This document shows, one piece after another, positions 1 to 7,208 of a stretch of DNA of 8,641 nt. The DNA comes from Flavobacterium sp. (GTDB lineage Bacteria; Bacteroidota; Bacteroidia; Flavobacteriales; Flavobacteriaceae): NCBI GenBank assembly GCA_030682755.1, contig JAUXNR010000814.1, positions 1 to 8,641 on the forward strand, in the 5' to 3' direction. The stretch's first letter is position 1. The number at the start of each line of letters is the position of its first letter. The position numbers were made by a program, and so were the translations under genes. The notes under the pieces are model-generated. The model was not told the DNA's origin. It did no database searches and was given only the letters and a program-made list of their open reading frames with translations.

Positions 1-1760
1 GCCCAATCCCATCCTTTTAAAACGGTTCGTTTTATTTGTGGATAGGGGTTTTCTTTTTCCCATCGCATCAACGGGTTTGGGATGTAATAACTTTCTACGG
101 TTCCGTCTTCATAGGCAACCAAAATATCTAACGGCATAGGCATTCTTCCGATGCGTTCCAGAGTTATTTTACCGTTGTCGTCTATGTTTTTGATGGCGTA
201 ATCAATCGTGTTGGTAGTTTGTGTCCAATCCACCAAATACCAATCTAAAACAGCACCAGAAACGCGTTCAGCAGAACGTTTAAAGTCGTTTGGCGTTGGG
301 TGTGTGAATTTGTAGTCGTGATAAAAACGCTTAAGGGTTTTCATCATATTTTCAATACCAATCACATAACCTAATTGCGTTAAGTATACTGTTCCTTTGC
401 TGTAGGACGAAATACCGTATACCATATTTTCATCAAAACGATCGGCATGTGTAGATTGTGGTTGCTCACGGCCCGTGCTCACCATATAAAAATAGTTATT
501 ATAAGCACTTTGAAATGGGTTGTCGTTTTCTTTTTTATTTTTGGGAGGCATAACTTGCTGCATTGCCAAATCTGAAATAAAAGAAGTAAAACCCTCATCC
601 ATCCATTCATGTTTACTTTCGTTGGTTGCTAATACATGTTGAAACCAAGTGTGAGCCAATTCATGTGCGGTAACCCCAACCAAACTAGGCAACGAACGTT
701 TCCCTGTAATTAAAGTACACATAGCATATTCCATTCCGCCATCGCCACCTTGAATCACAGAATATTGTTTGTACGGATAAAGCCCGATGTTTTTATTGAA
801 AAAGCTTAACAATTCCGCTGTTTTAGGTTGTAACGCTTTCCAATTTTCGATGATTTCTTTATCGTTTTTGTATAAGAAATGAAGTTCTACACCGTTTTCT
901 CCCATGATTTTATCGTGGATGAAATTGTTATCAGCACCCCAAGCAAAATCGTGCACCATCGGAGCCACAAAATGCCATGTGAGGTTTTTGGTTTTTTTAG
1001 AATGATTCACGACAATACCATCGTCTTGATAACCGTGACCGATTTCGTTTTTATTTTGCAAATAGCCCGAAGCACCAATCGTGTAAGCTTTATCAATAGA
1101 TATTTTTACGTCATAATTTCCCCAAACACCGTGAAATTCTCTGCCAATGTAAGGATCGGCATGCCATCCTTCAAAATCAAATTCACACATTTTCGGATAC
1201 CATTGCGTCATCGAAAGAGCCACACCTTCAGCACTGTTTCTTCCCGAACGACGCACTTGTTCAGGAACTTGTCCGTCAAAATCTAAAGTAAAAGTTGCTT
1301 TTGATTTAGGAAGAATCGGTTTCACCAAAGTAACTTCTAAAATAGTCCCAACTACTTTTGTTGAAGCCAATTGACCATCTTGTTTAAAATTAGCGATTTT
1401 TAAATACCCAATTTGTTCCGGTTTTAAGGTTGAAATTCTGCTTTCTTTTACCTCTTTATCGCCAACTTTAAAACTCTTCACCATTCGTTTGTCAGGGTCG
1501 GTGATGGTTTGCAAACGAATATCCATTTCGCTTCCCGGTTGAAACGCATTAAAATACAAATGATAAAACACTTTGCGAAGCGTGTCCGGCGAATTGTTTG
1601 TATACTCTAATGTCTGTGTTCCTTTATACTGAAAGGTTTTCACATCCATTGTCAACTCCATAGTGTAATCAGCTTGTTGTTGCCAATAGCCGGGATTTGG
1701 ATTTTGAGCAACAAGATGCATTAGCATGAATGAAAAAACAAAGGAAATGGAGTATTTCAT
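1..1760 (-). CDS. Secreted M1-family zinc metallopeptidase (3' end cut off by window)
   Basis: I translated this by hand on the minus strand from the ATG at 1760-1758. It stays open for 586 codons to the window edge, so the C-terminus is missing; judging from the family, probably only a few tens of residues are lost. Residues 1-18 form a type I signal peptide: Lys2, a hydrophobic core, and a likely cut after LVA before QNPNP. The M1 hallmarks are in order: the substrate-binding GDGGMEY motif at about 339-345 (the usual GxMEN appears here as GGMEY), the zinc site HELAH at 366-370 with the third ligand Glu389 in WMDEGF (exact HExxH-x18-E spacing), and the transition-state Tyr453 in SYSKG. It should therefore be an active exported peptidase that removes N-terminal residues from peptides in the periplasm or outside the cell. 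It starts 17 bases after the stop of the S8 protease gene, so the two are probably co-transcribed. Substrate preference cannot be read from the sequence. Confidence 0.93.
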   Translation of the reverse strand, partial: MKYSISFVFSFMLMHLVAQNPNPGYWQQQADYTMELTMDVKTFQYKGTQTLEYTNNSPDTLRKVFYHLYFNAFQPGSEMDIRLQTITDPDKRMVKSFKVGDKEVKESRISTLKPEQIGYLKIANFKQDGQLASTKVVGTILEVTLVKPILPKSKATFTLDFDGQVPEQVRRSGRNSAEGVALSMTQWYPKMCEFDFEGWHADPYIGREFHGVWGNYDVKISIDKAYTIGASGYLQNKNEIGHGYQDDGIVVNHSKKTKNLTWHFVAPMVHDFAWGADNNFIHDKIMGENGVELHFLYKNDKEIIENWKALQPKTAELLSFFNKNIGLYPYKQYSVIQGGDGGMEYAMCTLITGKRSLPSLVGVTAHELAHTWFQHVLATNESKHEWMDEGFTSFISDLAMQQVMPPKNKKENDNPFQSAYNNYFYMVSTGREQPQSTHADRFDENMVYGISSYSKGTVYLTQLGYVIGIENMMKTLKRFYHDYKFTHPTPNDFKRSAERVSGAVLDWYLVDWTQTTNTIDYAIKNIDDNGKITLERIGRMPMPLDILVAYEDGTVESYYIPNPLMRWEKENPYPQIKRTVLKGWDW

Positions 1761-1777
1761 GAGAGTTGAATTTAGGA

Positions 1778-3376
1778 TTATTTAGACATTTTATCTGCCA
1801 TTAACAAAGCGTTGTAAGCATTTACAATTTTTCCTGAAACAGACAATTCAGTAAACGAAGCTTTGTTTGAAGCTTCGCCACCAACAATAACCGTTCGGTC
1901 AATTGCAACGCCACTCTCTTTCAAAATTTGTTTTACTTGTGCAGCTGTTAAATTTGGATAATACGAACGAATCAATGCGGCAACTCCCGCAACATTTGGA
2001 GATGCCATCGAAGTTCCTTGTTCATATTTGAATTCATTATCCGGAATGGTTGCATAAATTTTTACACCAGGTGCAAAAACATCTACATCTTTTTTTCCAT
2101 AATTTGAAAAGTCAGCAACCATTTTTGTTCCATAATCATGATCTAAAGCTCCAACTTTTATAAAGTTATCTGCAATTTCTTTTTCTCCAACTCTATCGTT
2201 TGGAAAGCTTTCCACAACGTTTAAATCTTGTCCATCATTTCCAGCAGCATGAACAAACAAAACATCTTTGCTTGCGGCATATTTAATAGCTTCATAAACC
2301 CATTCTTTTTGAGGAGAGAAGCCTTTTCCAAAACTTCCGTTGATAATTTTTGCACCATTATCAGCCGCATAACGAATAGCAAGAGCAATGTCTTTATCAT
2401 ATTCATCACCATTTGGAACGGCACGAATAGCCATGATTTCTACATTAGTTGCCACACCATCACCGCCTAAATTATTACCTCGCACTTGAGCAATAATTCC
2501 GGCAACATGTGTTCCGTGTAATGCATGTTTTTTATCCGGACCCCAAACTTGGTTGTTTCCGTAAAATTTAGTTGAAAAATCTTCGGCATTATCTCCTAAT
2601 GCTTTTCGTCCGTCATATTCCAAATTTAAATGGTAATTTAATTGGTCATAAACATAGTCTTTGAATTCCTCAATACCTTTTTTAAATTCTTCAGCAGGGG
2701 TTCTGGTTAACACTTGAACCATGACCATTTTGTAATTGCCAAGAGTTGGGTTTGAAGTTAAAATAGATTTTACATCTTCCAATGTGTAATCTTCTTTTTT
2801 TAAATGTTCTGAAATGGCTTTATCAGCAGCCAAAATGAAGTCAAGTTGCTGTTTGTTAGCCATTGCTTCTTGCTTTTTTTCTTCAAATTTTTTCTCAGCT
2901 TTTTTGAAGACATCAGAGCCGTCATCACCTTTTTTGAGAATTCTGGTCATTTCTAAATTCTCATTAACAACATCGCCCAAAAAATTCCAACCGTGGATGT
3001 CATCTACGTAGCCATTATTGTCATCGTCAATTCCGTTTCCGGGAATTTCCTTAGCGTTTGTCCAAACTCTACCTTTTAAATCTTCGTGTTCAATATCAGT
3101 ACCGCTGTCAATCACAGCAACAATTACTTTTTGACCTTTTTTGTTTTTCAATAACTCTTCATACGCACGATCCACACTCATTCCGGGAATCGTGTCTTTT
3201 ATTAAGTCTAAATGACTCCAACGCAGTAATTCTGCTTCAGAAATTTTAGCATTTTTAAGCGGAACAGCTTCAGCAGTAAGTGGTTTTAAATTGGTAAAGG
3301 AAGATTTTGAAGCACCACATCCAACTAAAAATAGAGACGATAATCCTAAAAAAACGATAGATTTTATTGAATTCAT
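1778..3376 (-). CDS. S8-family (subtilisin-like) serine protease, lipoprotein
   Basis: This is a 532-residue subtilase. The N-terminus is a lipoprotein signal peptide with lipobox LVGC, so Cys20 should be lipidated. The catalytic triad is complete: Asp90 in VIDSGTD, His287 in HGTHVAG and Ser456 in GTSMASP, with the oxyanion-hole Asn380 in AAGN. The spacing is unusual. About 197 residues separate Asp and His, against roughly 30 in classical subtilisin. The extra segment begins with an acidic, probably calcium-binding loop (DDDNNGYVDD, 117-126), followed by WNFLGD and a Lys/Glu-rich, mostly helical stretch (about 140-250). Only about 70 residues lie between Cys20 and Asp90, which leaves no room for a normal I9 pro-domain. 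No C-terminal type IX secretion domain is seen, and no acidic surface-export signal follows Cys20 (GASKSS), so a periplasm-facing anchor is the likeliest location. It is followed after 17 bases by the M1 peptidase gene and preceded after 57 bases by the hydrolase gene. Physiological substrates are unknown. Confidence 0.93.
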   Translation of the reverse strand: MNSIKSIVFLGLSSLFLVGCGASKSSFTNLKPLTAEAVPLKNAKISEAELLRWSHLDLIKDTIPGMSVDRAYEELLKNKKGQKVIVAVIDSGTDIEHEDLKGRVWTNAKEIPGNGIDDDNNGYVDDIHGWNFLGDVVNENLEMTRILKKGDDGSDVFKKAEKKFEEKKQEAMANKQQLDFILAADKAISEHLKKEDYTLEDVKSILTSNPTLGNYKMVMVQVLTRTPAEEFKKGIEEFKDYVYDQLNYHLNLEYDGRKALGDNAEDFSTKFYGNNQVWGPDKKHALHGTHVAGIIAQVRGNNLGGDGVATNVEIMAIRAVPNGDEYDKDIALAIRYAADNGAKIINGSFGKGFSPQKEWVYEAIKYAASKDVLFVHAAGNDGQDLNVVESFPNDRVGEKEIADNFIKVGALDHDYGTKMVADFSNYGKKDVDVFAPGVKIYATIPDNEFKYEQGTSMASPNVAGVAALIRSYYPNLTAAQVKQILKESGVAIDRTVIVGGEASNKASFTELSVSGKIVNAYNALLMADKMSK

Positions 3377-3433
3377 AAATTAAAATTTGAGGTAAAAATA
3401 ATTGATTTTAAATTTTTCTATAGATGATTAACA

Positions 3434-4294
3434 CTAACTTAAGATTTCTTCACACGAAAAAACCTCTTTCAAACGAACGCCTTTTTCTGTTTTTTCCACC
3501 GTGATGATTTCGTTGTGAGCATCGTGTTCTAAAAACAAGTAGTAATTATTTTCGGCTGCAGCATTCATAAATTTTGCTTTTTCATCTAAGGTTAAAAGCG
3601 GTCTCGTGTCATATCCCATCACATACGGAATTGGAATATGTCCGGCTGTAGCCAATAAATCCGCACAAAAAACAATAGTTTTGTCTTGGTATTGGATGTG
3701 AGGAAGCATTTGCTTTTCAGTATGACCATCCGCATAAAATATTCCGAAATTTAGTTCTTCCGAAAACCCGAAATCACTGTTTGGTCTTTTAATGAAATTT
3801 AACTGACCACTTTCTTGCATCGGAATGATATTTTCATGCAAAAAAGAAGCTTTTTCACGGGAATTGGGTTTCGTTGCCCATTTCCAATGATTTTCATTTG
3901 TCCAAAATTTTGCATTTTTAAAAGCGACTTCATATCCGGTTTTATCCTTATTCCAATTTACGCTTCCACCACAATGGTCAAAATGAAGATGCGTCATAAA
4001 AACATCGGTCACATCATCGCGATGAAAACCGTATTTTGCTAACGATTTATCTAATGAATGTTCTCCCCAAAGCGAATAATAGCCAAAAAATTTATCTGAT
4101 TGTTTATTTCCCATTCCGGTGTCAATCAAGGTCAATCGGTTTCCATCTTCAATCAATAAACAACGAGCTGCAATGTCGATGAGGTTGTTTTCGTCTGCCG
4201 GATTTGTTCGGTTCCAAATAGTTTTTGGCACCACGCCAAACATAGCTCCGCCGTCGAGTTTAAAGTTCCCTGCTTCAATGGGGTATAGTTTCAT
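3434..4294 (-). CDS. Metallo-beta-lactamase-fold metallohydrolase
   Basis: This 286-residue protein has no signal peptide and is probably cytoplasmic. It carries the full metal-binding set of a dinuclear MBL-fold enzyme: THLHFDH (His102, His104, Asp106, His107), His191 in ADGHT, Asp212 in FCADLL, and His257 in LEHDAH. The upstream LIDTG (57-60) is the usual beta-strand before the active site. Length and layout resemble the broad group that includes AHL-lactonase-like and other small-molecule hydrolases, but the sequence alone does not decide the substrate, so I give no symbol. The first ATG at 4294 gives a sensible N-terminus (MKLYPIEAGNFKLDGG). It is transcribed away from the suf operon, and its stop lies 57 bases before the S8 protease start. 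It could be first in a three-gene minus-strand unit or have its own transcript; no clear terminator is seen in the 57-base gap. Confidence 0.9.
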   Translation of the reverse strand: MKLYPIEAGNFKLDGGAMFGVVPKTIWNRTNPADENNLIDIAARCLLIEDGNRLTLIDTGMGNKQSDKFFGYYSLWGEHSLDKSLAKYGFHRDDVTDVFMTHLHFDHCGGSVNWNKDKTGYEVAFKNAKFWTNENHWKWATKPNSREKASFLHENIIPMQESGQLNFIKRPNSDFGFSEELNFGIFYADGHTEKQMLPHIQYQDKTIVFCADLLATAGHIPIPYVMGYDTRPLLTLDEKAKFMNAAAENNYYLFLEHDAHNEIITVEKTEKGVRLKEVFSCEEILS

Positions 4295-4355
4295 AATAGT
4301 AATTTGACAGTAAAATGTTTCGCAAATTACTAAAAACTTACCTTTTTAAAGCGGA

Positions 4356-4391
4356 ATTATAACTATTTTCTATCAATCCATTCGTTATAAT
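4356..4391. repeat. Perfect 8-base inverted repeat in divergent intergenic region
   Basis: The arms ATTATAAC (4356-4363) and GTTATAAT (4384-4391) are exact reverse complements separated by 20 bases. They sit between the divergent hydrolase and suf starts. The arms are AT-rich, so chance is a real alternative. The surrounding interval 4295-4465 contains no gene. Confidence 0.35.
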
Positions 4392-4396
4392 AATGT

Positions 4397-4419
4397 TAGG
4401 AATCCTTTTAAAATTCCTA
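4397..4419. promoter_or_regulatory. Operator-like inverted repeat upstream of the suf promoter
   Basis: The arms TAGGAAT (4397-4403) and ATTCCTA (4413-4419) are perfect reverse complements around a 9-base spacer, which gives a 23-base dyad. Its centre (4408) is about 33 bases before the expected transcription start, and it replaces a recognisable TTG/TTTG -33 box. Placement and size fit a dimeric regulator controlling the iron-sulfur operon. It does not match the E. coli IscR site as I remember it, and the regulator is unknown. Confidence 0.45.
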
Positions 4420-4427
4420 TTTTGATG

Positions 4428-4435
4428 TATCTTTG
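4428..4435 (+). promoter_or_regulatory. Bacteroidota -7 promoter element for the suf operon
   Basis: TATCTTTG matches the Bacteroidota consensus TAnnTTTG exactly and is followed by CAG, a very typical context. It would place the transcription start near 4440 and leave a leader of about 25 bases before the sufA ATG. No convincing -33 TTTG is found 17-23 bases upstream; that space is filled by the inverted repeat at 4397-4419, which suggests regulated or activator-dependent initiation. Confidence 0.72.
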
Positions 4436-4465
4436 CAGTTAATTTAGACAAAATCAAAATAGCAC

Positions 4466-4795
4466 ATGATTAAAGTTTCAGATACAGCCAAAAAGAAAAT
4501 CATCAATTTGATGGAAGATGATGGTTTTGATGCTACCCGAGATTACGTTCGAGTTGGCGTAAAAAGCGGTGGTTGCTCCGGTTTGTCTTATGATTTAAAA
4601 TTTGACAAAGAAATTGGAGAAAACGATAAAGTATTCGAAGACAACAATATACGAGTAGCTGTTGAAAAGAAAAGTTTCCTTTATTTAGCCGGAACAATTT
4701 TAGAATTTTCAGGTGGTTTAAATGGAAAAGGATTTGTATTTAACAATCCTAATGCGAACAGAACGTGTGGTTGCGGAGAAAGTTTTTCGCTTTAA
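4466..4795 (+). CDS. sufA: A-type iron-sulfur cluster carrier, SufA/IscA-like
   Basis: This 109-residue protein belongs to the HesB/IscA family. It has the three ligand cysteines: Cys37 in SGGCSGL, and Cys101 and Cys103 in the C-terminal TCGCGESF. The spacing of 64 and 2 residues is the same as for Cys50, Cys114 and Cys116 of E. coli SufA, as I recall them. A-type carriers bind a cluster between two subunits and pass it from the SufBCD scaffold to apoproteins. The gene is the first of the plus-strand operon, about 25 bases after the predicted transcription start, with sufB following after 57 bases. Because it sits with sufBCD I use sufA; many annotations of relatives would say iscA or 'iron-sulfur cluster assembly accessory protein'. 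No Shine-Dalgarno sequence precedes the start, as usual in this phylum. Confidence 0.93.
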   Translation: MIKVSDTAKKKIINLMEDDGFDATRDYVRVGVKSGGCSGLSYDLKFDKEIGENDKVFEDNNIRVAVEKKSFLYLAGTILEFSGGLNGKGFVFNNPNANRTCGCGESFSL

Positions 4796-4814
4796 AAACT
4801 AAACTATTAAGATA

Positions 4815-4840
4815 GAAACTTAATTTCTTAATGGTTTAAA
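4815..4840 (+). repeat. Intergenic CTTAAT element, copy 1 (sufA-sufB gap)
   Basis: The segment contains CTTAAT at 4819 and 4827 and ends in CTTAATGGTTTAAA. It aligns with the 3' part of the copies before sufC and sufD. The first CTTAAT unit of those copies is not preserved here. An ATTAAG at 4806-4811 can pair with CTTAAT at 4819-4824 to give a small 6-bp hairpin with a 7-base loop. Confidence 0.7.
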
Positions 4841-4852
4841 AAAATTATAAAA

Positions 4853-6301
4853 ATGGCAAAATATACAGAGGACGATTTAAAAGTTGAACTCGAAACCAAA
4901 GAATACGAATACGGATTTTACACCGAATTAGACTCGGAAACGTTTCCTATTGGTTTAAACGAAGACATTGTCCGTGCGATTTCTATGAAAAAAGAAGAAC
5001 CGCAATGGATGACCGATTGGCGTTTAGAAGCTTTTCGTGCTTGGCAAGAAATGATCGAACCGGAATGGGCGAATGTGCAGTATGAAAAACCTGATTTTCA
5101 AGCAATTTCGTATTATTCCGCTCCAAAAAAAGCTGATCCAAACAAAACATTAGACGATGTTGATCCGGAATTGTTAGCGATGTATAAAAAGCTCGGAATT
5201 TCGATTGATGAACAAAAGATGATGAACAATGTAGCAATGGATATTGTGGTGGATTCCGTTTCGGTAGCCACGACTTTCAAAAAAACATTGGCTGAAAAAG
5301 GAATTATTTTCATGAGTATTTCTGAAGCGATTAAAGAACATCCTGAATTGGTTCAAAAATACCTTGGAACCGTTGTTCCGCAACGAGATAATTTTTATGC
5401 TGCTTTAAATTCGGCTGTTTTTTCAGACGGAAGTTTTTGTTACATTCCTAAAGGGGTAAAATGTCCAATGGAATTATCAACCTATTTCCGAATCAATCAA
5501 GCCGGAACAGGTCAGTTTGAACGAACGTTATTAATTGCCGATGAAGGCAGTTATGTTTCTTATTTAGAAGGTTGTACCGCTCCAAGTCGTGATGAAAATC
5601 AATTGCATGCCGCAGTCGTAGAATTGATTGCGATGGATGATGCGGAAATAAAATATTCAACCGTTCAAAACTGGTATCCCGGAAACAAAGAAGGAAAAGG
5701 TGGCGTTTTTAATTTTGTAACGAAACGTGGTATTTGCGAGAAAAACGCAAAAATTTCTTGGACACAAGTAGAAACCGGTTCTGCCATTACATGGAAATAT
5801 CCATCAGTAATTTTGAAAGGAAACAACTCGATTGGCGAATTTTATTCGATTGCCGTTACCAACAATCACCAACAAGCCGACACTGGAACGAAGATGATTC
5901 ATTTGGGAAAAAACACCAAATCAACCATTATTTCCAAAGGAATATCTGCCGGAAAATCACAAAATAGTTACCGTGGTTTGGTTAGAATTAGTGCCAATGC
6001 CGACAATGCCCGAAACTTTTCGCAATGTGATTCGCTTTTGATGGGAAATAATTGTGGAGCACACACTTTTCCGTATATCGAAAGTAAAAACACAACTGCT
6101 AAAATCGAACACGAAGCAACAACTTCCAAAATTGGAGAAGATCAGGTTTTTTATTGCAACCAACGTGGAATTCCAACCGAAAAAGCGATTGCACTAATCG
6201 TCAATGGTTTCAGCAAAGAAGTATTGAATAAATTACCAATGGAATTTGCCGTAGAAGCTCAGAAATTGTTGGAGATTTCACTTGAAGGCTCTGTTGGATA
6301 A
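4853..6301 (+). CDS. sufB: Fe-S cluster assembly scaffold protein SufB
   Basis: This 482-residue protein covers the full SufB length, with the N-terminal helical part (about 1-140) and the C-terminal beta-helix core ending in [17 protein letters not shown]. It is the cluster-building subunit of the SufBC2D complex in the cytosol: it takes persulfide sulfur delivered by SufS/SufE and assembles a cluster at the interface with SufD. Key residues match E. coli with a constant offset of 13. Cys241 in LEGCTAP corresponds to Cys254 (sulfur entry), Cys392 in FSQCDSLL to Cys405 (cluster assembly) and Glu421 in HEATTS to Glu434. The E. coli numbering is from memory. The [10 protein letters not shown] start is the natural family start and lies 57 bases after sufA. 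The neighbouring sufC and sufD encode its partners. Nothing suggests truncation or frameshift. Confidence 0.97.
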   Translation: MAKYTEDDLKVELETKEYEYGFYTELDSETFPIGLNEDIVRAISMKKEEPQWMTDWRLEAFRAWQEMIEPEWANVQYEKPDFQAISYYSAPKKADPNKTLDDVDPELLAMYKKLGISIDEQKMMNNVAMDIVVDSVSVATTFKKTLAEKGIIFMSISEAIKEHPELVQKYLGTVVPQRDNFYAALNSAVFSDGSFCYIPKGVKCPMELSTYFRINQAGTGQFERTLLIADEGSYVSYLEGCTAPSRDENQLHAAVVELIAMDDAEIKYSTVQNWYPGNKEGKGGVFNFVTKRGICEKNAKISWTQVETGSAITWKYPSVILKGNNSIGEFYSIAVTNNHQQADTGTKMIHLGKNTKSTIISKGISAGKSQNSYRGLVRISANADNARNFSQCDSLLMGNNCGAHTFPYIESKNTTAKIEHEATTSKIGEDQVFYCNQRGIPTEKAIALIVNGFSKEVLNKLPMEFAVEAQKLLEISLEGSVG

Positions 6302-6305
6302 AAAA

Positions 6306-6337
6306 CTTAATGAATCTTAATACCTTAATGGTTTAAA
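6306..6337 (+). repeat. Intergenic CTTAAT element, copy 2 (sufB-sufC gap)
   Basis: Three CTTAAT units lie at 6306, 6316 and 6324 (spacings 10 and 8), ending in GGTTTAAA. This 32-base segment differs from the one at 7149-7180 at only four positions, far more similarity than AT-richness would explain. It fills most of the 47-base gap and stops 11 bases before the sufC start. Confidence 0.8.
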
Positions 6338-6348
6338 ATATAAACAAA

Positions 6349-7101
6349 ATGTTAAGCATAAAAAATTTACACGCTTCAATTGAAGACAAAGAAATATTAA
6401 AAGGCATCAACCTTGAAATTAAAGCAGGAGAAGTTCACGCCATTATGGGGCCAAACGGTTCCGGAAAAAGCACACTTTCTGCCGTAATTGCCGGAAATGA
6501 AACGTTTGAGGTAACCGAAGGTTCTGTTGAATTATTAGGTGAAGATTTAGCCGATTTAGCTCCCGAAGAACGAGCTCACAAAGGTGTTTTCTTATCATTT
6601 CAATATCCGGTAGAAATTCCAGGGGTTTCGGTAACGAATTTCATGAAAACGGCCATAAACGAAAGCAGAAAAGCTAACGGAAAAGAAGAAATGCCCGCCA
6701 ATGAAATGCTGAAACTCATCCGAGAAAAATCAGAATTATTAGAAATCGACCGTAAGTTTTTATCTCGTTCGTTAAACGAAGGTTTTTCGGGTGGAGAGAA
6801 AAAGCGTAACGAAATCTTTCAAATGGCAATGTTAGAACCCAAATTAGCCATCTTAGACGAAACCGATTCAGGATTAGACATCGATGCATTGCGAATTGTA
6901 GCAAACGGCGTAAACAAATTAAAAAGCAATGATAATGCGGTTTTAGTCATCACGCATTACCAACGTTTATTAGATTATATCATCCCTGATTTTGTACACG
7001 TTTTGATGGATGGAAAAATCGTAAAATCCGGCGGAAAAGAATTGGCTCTTGAGCTAGAAGAAAGAGGTTACGACTGGATAAAACAAGAACAAGAAGTTTA
7101 A
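6349..7101 (+). CDS. sufC: Fe-S cluster assembly ATPase SufC
   Basis: This 250-residue ABC-type ATPase has no membrane segments and is the motor subunit of the cytosolic SufBC2D scaffold. Two copies bind SufB and SufD, and their ATP-driven dimerisation is thought to open the SufB-SufD interface for cluster assembly. All ABC motifs are seen: Walker A GPNGSGKST (34-42, Lys40), Q-loop Gln85, the SufC-type signature FSGGEKKR (146-153), Walker B LAILDE ending in Glu171, D-loop SGLD and switch His203 in ITHYQR. Lys40, Glu171 and His203 have the same numbers as in E. coli SufC, as I recall them. The ETDSGLDIDAL segment is typical of SufC rather than of transporter ATPases. It lies 47 bases after sufB and 118 bases before sufD, and the latter gap holds a long inverted repeat. 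Confidence 0.97.
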   Translation: MLSIKNLHASIEDKEILKGINLEIKAGEVHAIMGPNGSGKSTLSAVIAGNETFEVTEGSVELLGEDLADLAPEERAHKGVFLSFQYPVEIPGVSVTNFMKTAINESRKANGKEEMPANEMLKLIREKSELLEIDRKFLSRSLNEGFSGGEKKRNEIFQMAMLEPKLAILDETDSGLDIDALRIVANGVNKLKSNDNAVLVITHYQRLLDYIIPDFVHVLMDGKIVKSGGKELALELEERGYDWIKQEQEV

Positions 7102-7110
7102 AAATTAAAT

Positions 7111-7179
7111 TTAAACCATTAAGAGATTAAGAAAATTAAGTTGTAACGCTTAATGAAACTTAATATCTTAATGGTTTAA
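7111..7179 (+). repeat. Long imperfect hairpin formed by CTTAAT element, copy 3 (sufC-sufD gap)
   Basis: The left arm (7111-7140) starts TTAAACCATTAAGA and the right arm (7149-7179) ends in CTTAATGGTTTAA. They are reverse complements over about 30 bases, with one G/T difference and a small mismatched, unequal patch (AAA against GAAA), around the 8-base loop TTGTAACG (7141-7148). The first 14 positions pair perfectly. The right arm is the same element as copies 1 and 2; only this junction has a full inverted partner. No U-run follows and the stem is AT-rich, so it does not look like a normal intrinsic terminator. Confidence 0.82.
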
Positions 7180-7193
7180 GATAAAATATTTGT

Positions 7194-7208
7194 AGATTTT
7201 TAAAATCT
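7194..7208. promoter_or_regulatory. Short perfect palindrome just upstream of sufD
   Basis: AGATTTT (7194-7200) and AAAATCT (7202-7208) are exact reverse complements around a single T, ending 11 bases before the sufD ATG. Just upstream, AATATTTG (7185-7192) matches seven of eight positions if TAnnTTTG is read as the consensus with one mismatch at the first base. Together they could be an internal promoter with an operator, or chance in AT-rich DNA. Confidence 0.3.

Noticed and set aside
879..1286. A 135-codon open frame on the plus strand
   Set aside because: It lies wholly inside the M1 peptidase on the other strand, has no recognisable motif, and the minus-strand frame has the conserved catalytic residues. 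It is a shadow.
1..1760. Frameshift or pseudogene in the M1 peptidase
   Set aside because: Manual translation shows one uninterrupted minus-strand frame from 1760 to the window edge with all motifs in phase. It is only cut by the window.
3377..3433. Promoter or terminator in the gap between the hydrolase and S8 genes
   Set aside because: On the minus strand TATTTTTA is near the -7 consensus but lacks the final G, and no GC-rich stem with a T-run is present. The gap is simply very AT-rich.
4321..4332. Possible -7 box for the hydrolase gene on the minus strand (TAATTTG, one base short of TAnnTTTG)
   Set aside because: The spacing inside the box is wrong by one base and no -33 box is evident. 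A promoter must be near, but I cannot place it with confidence.
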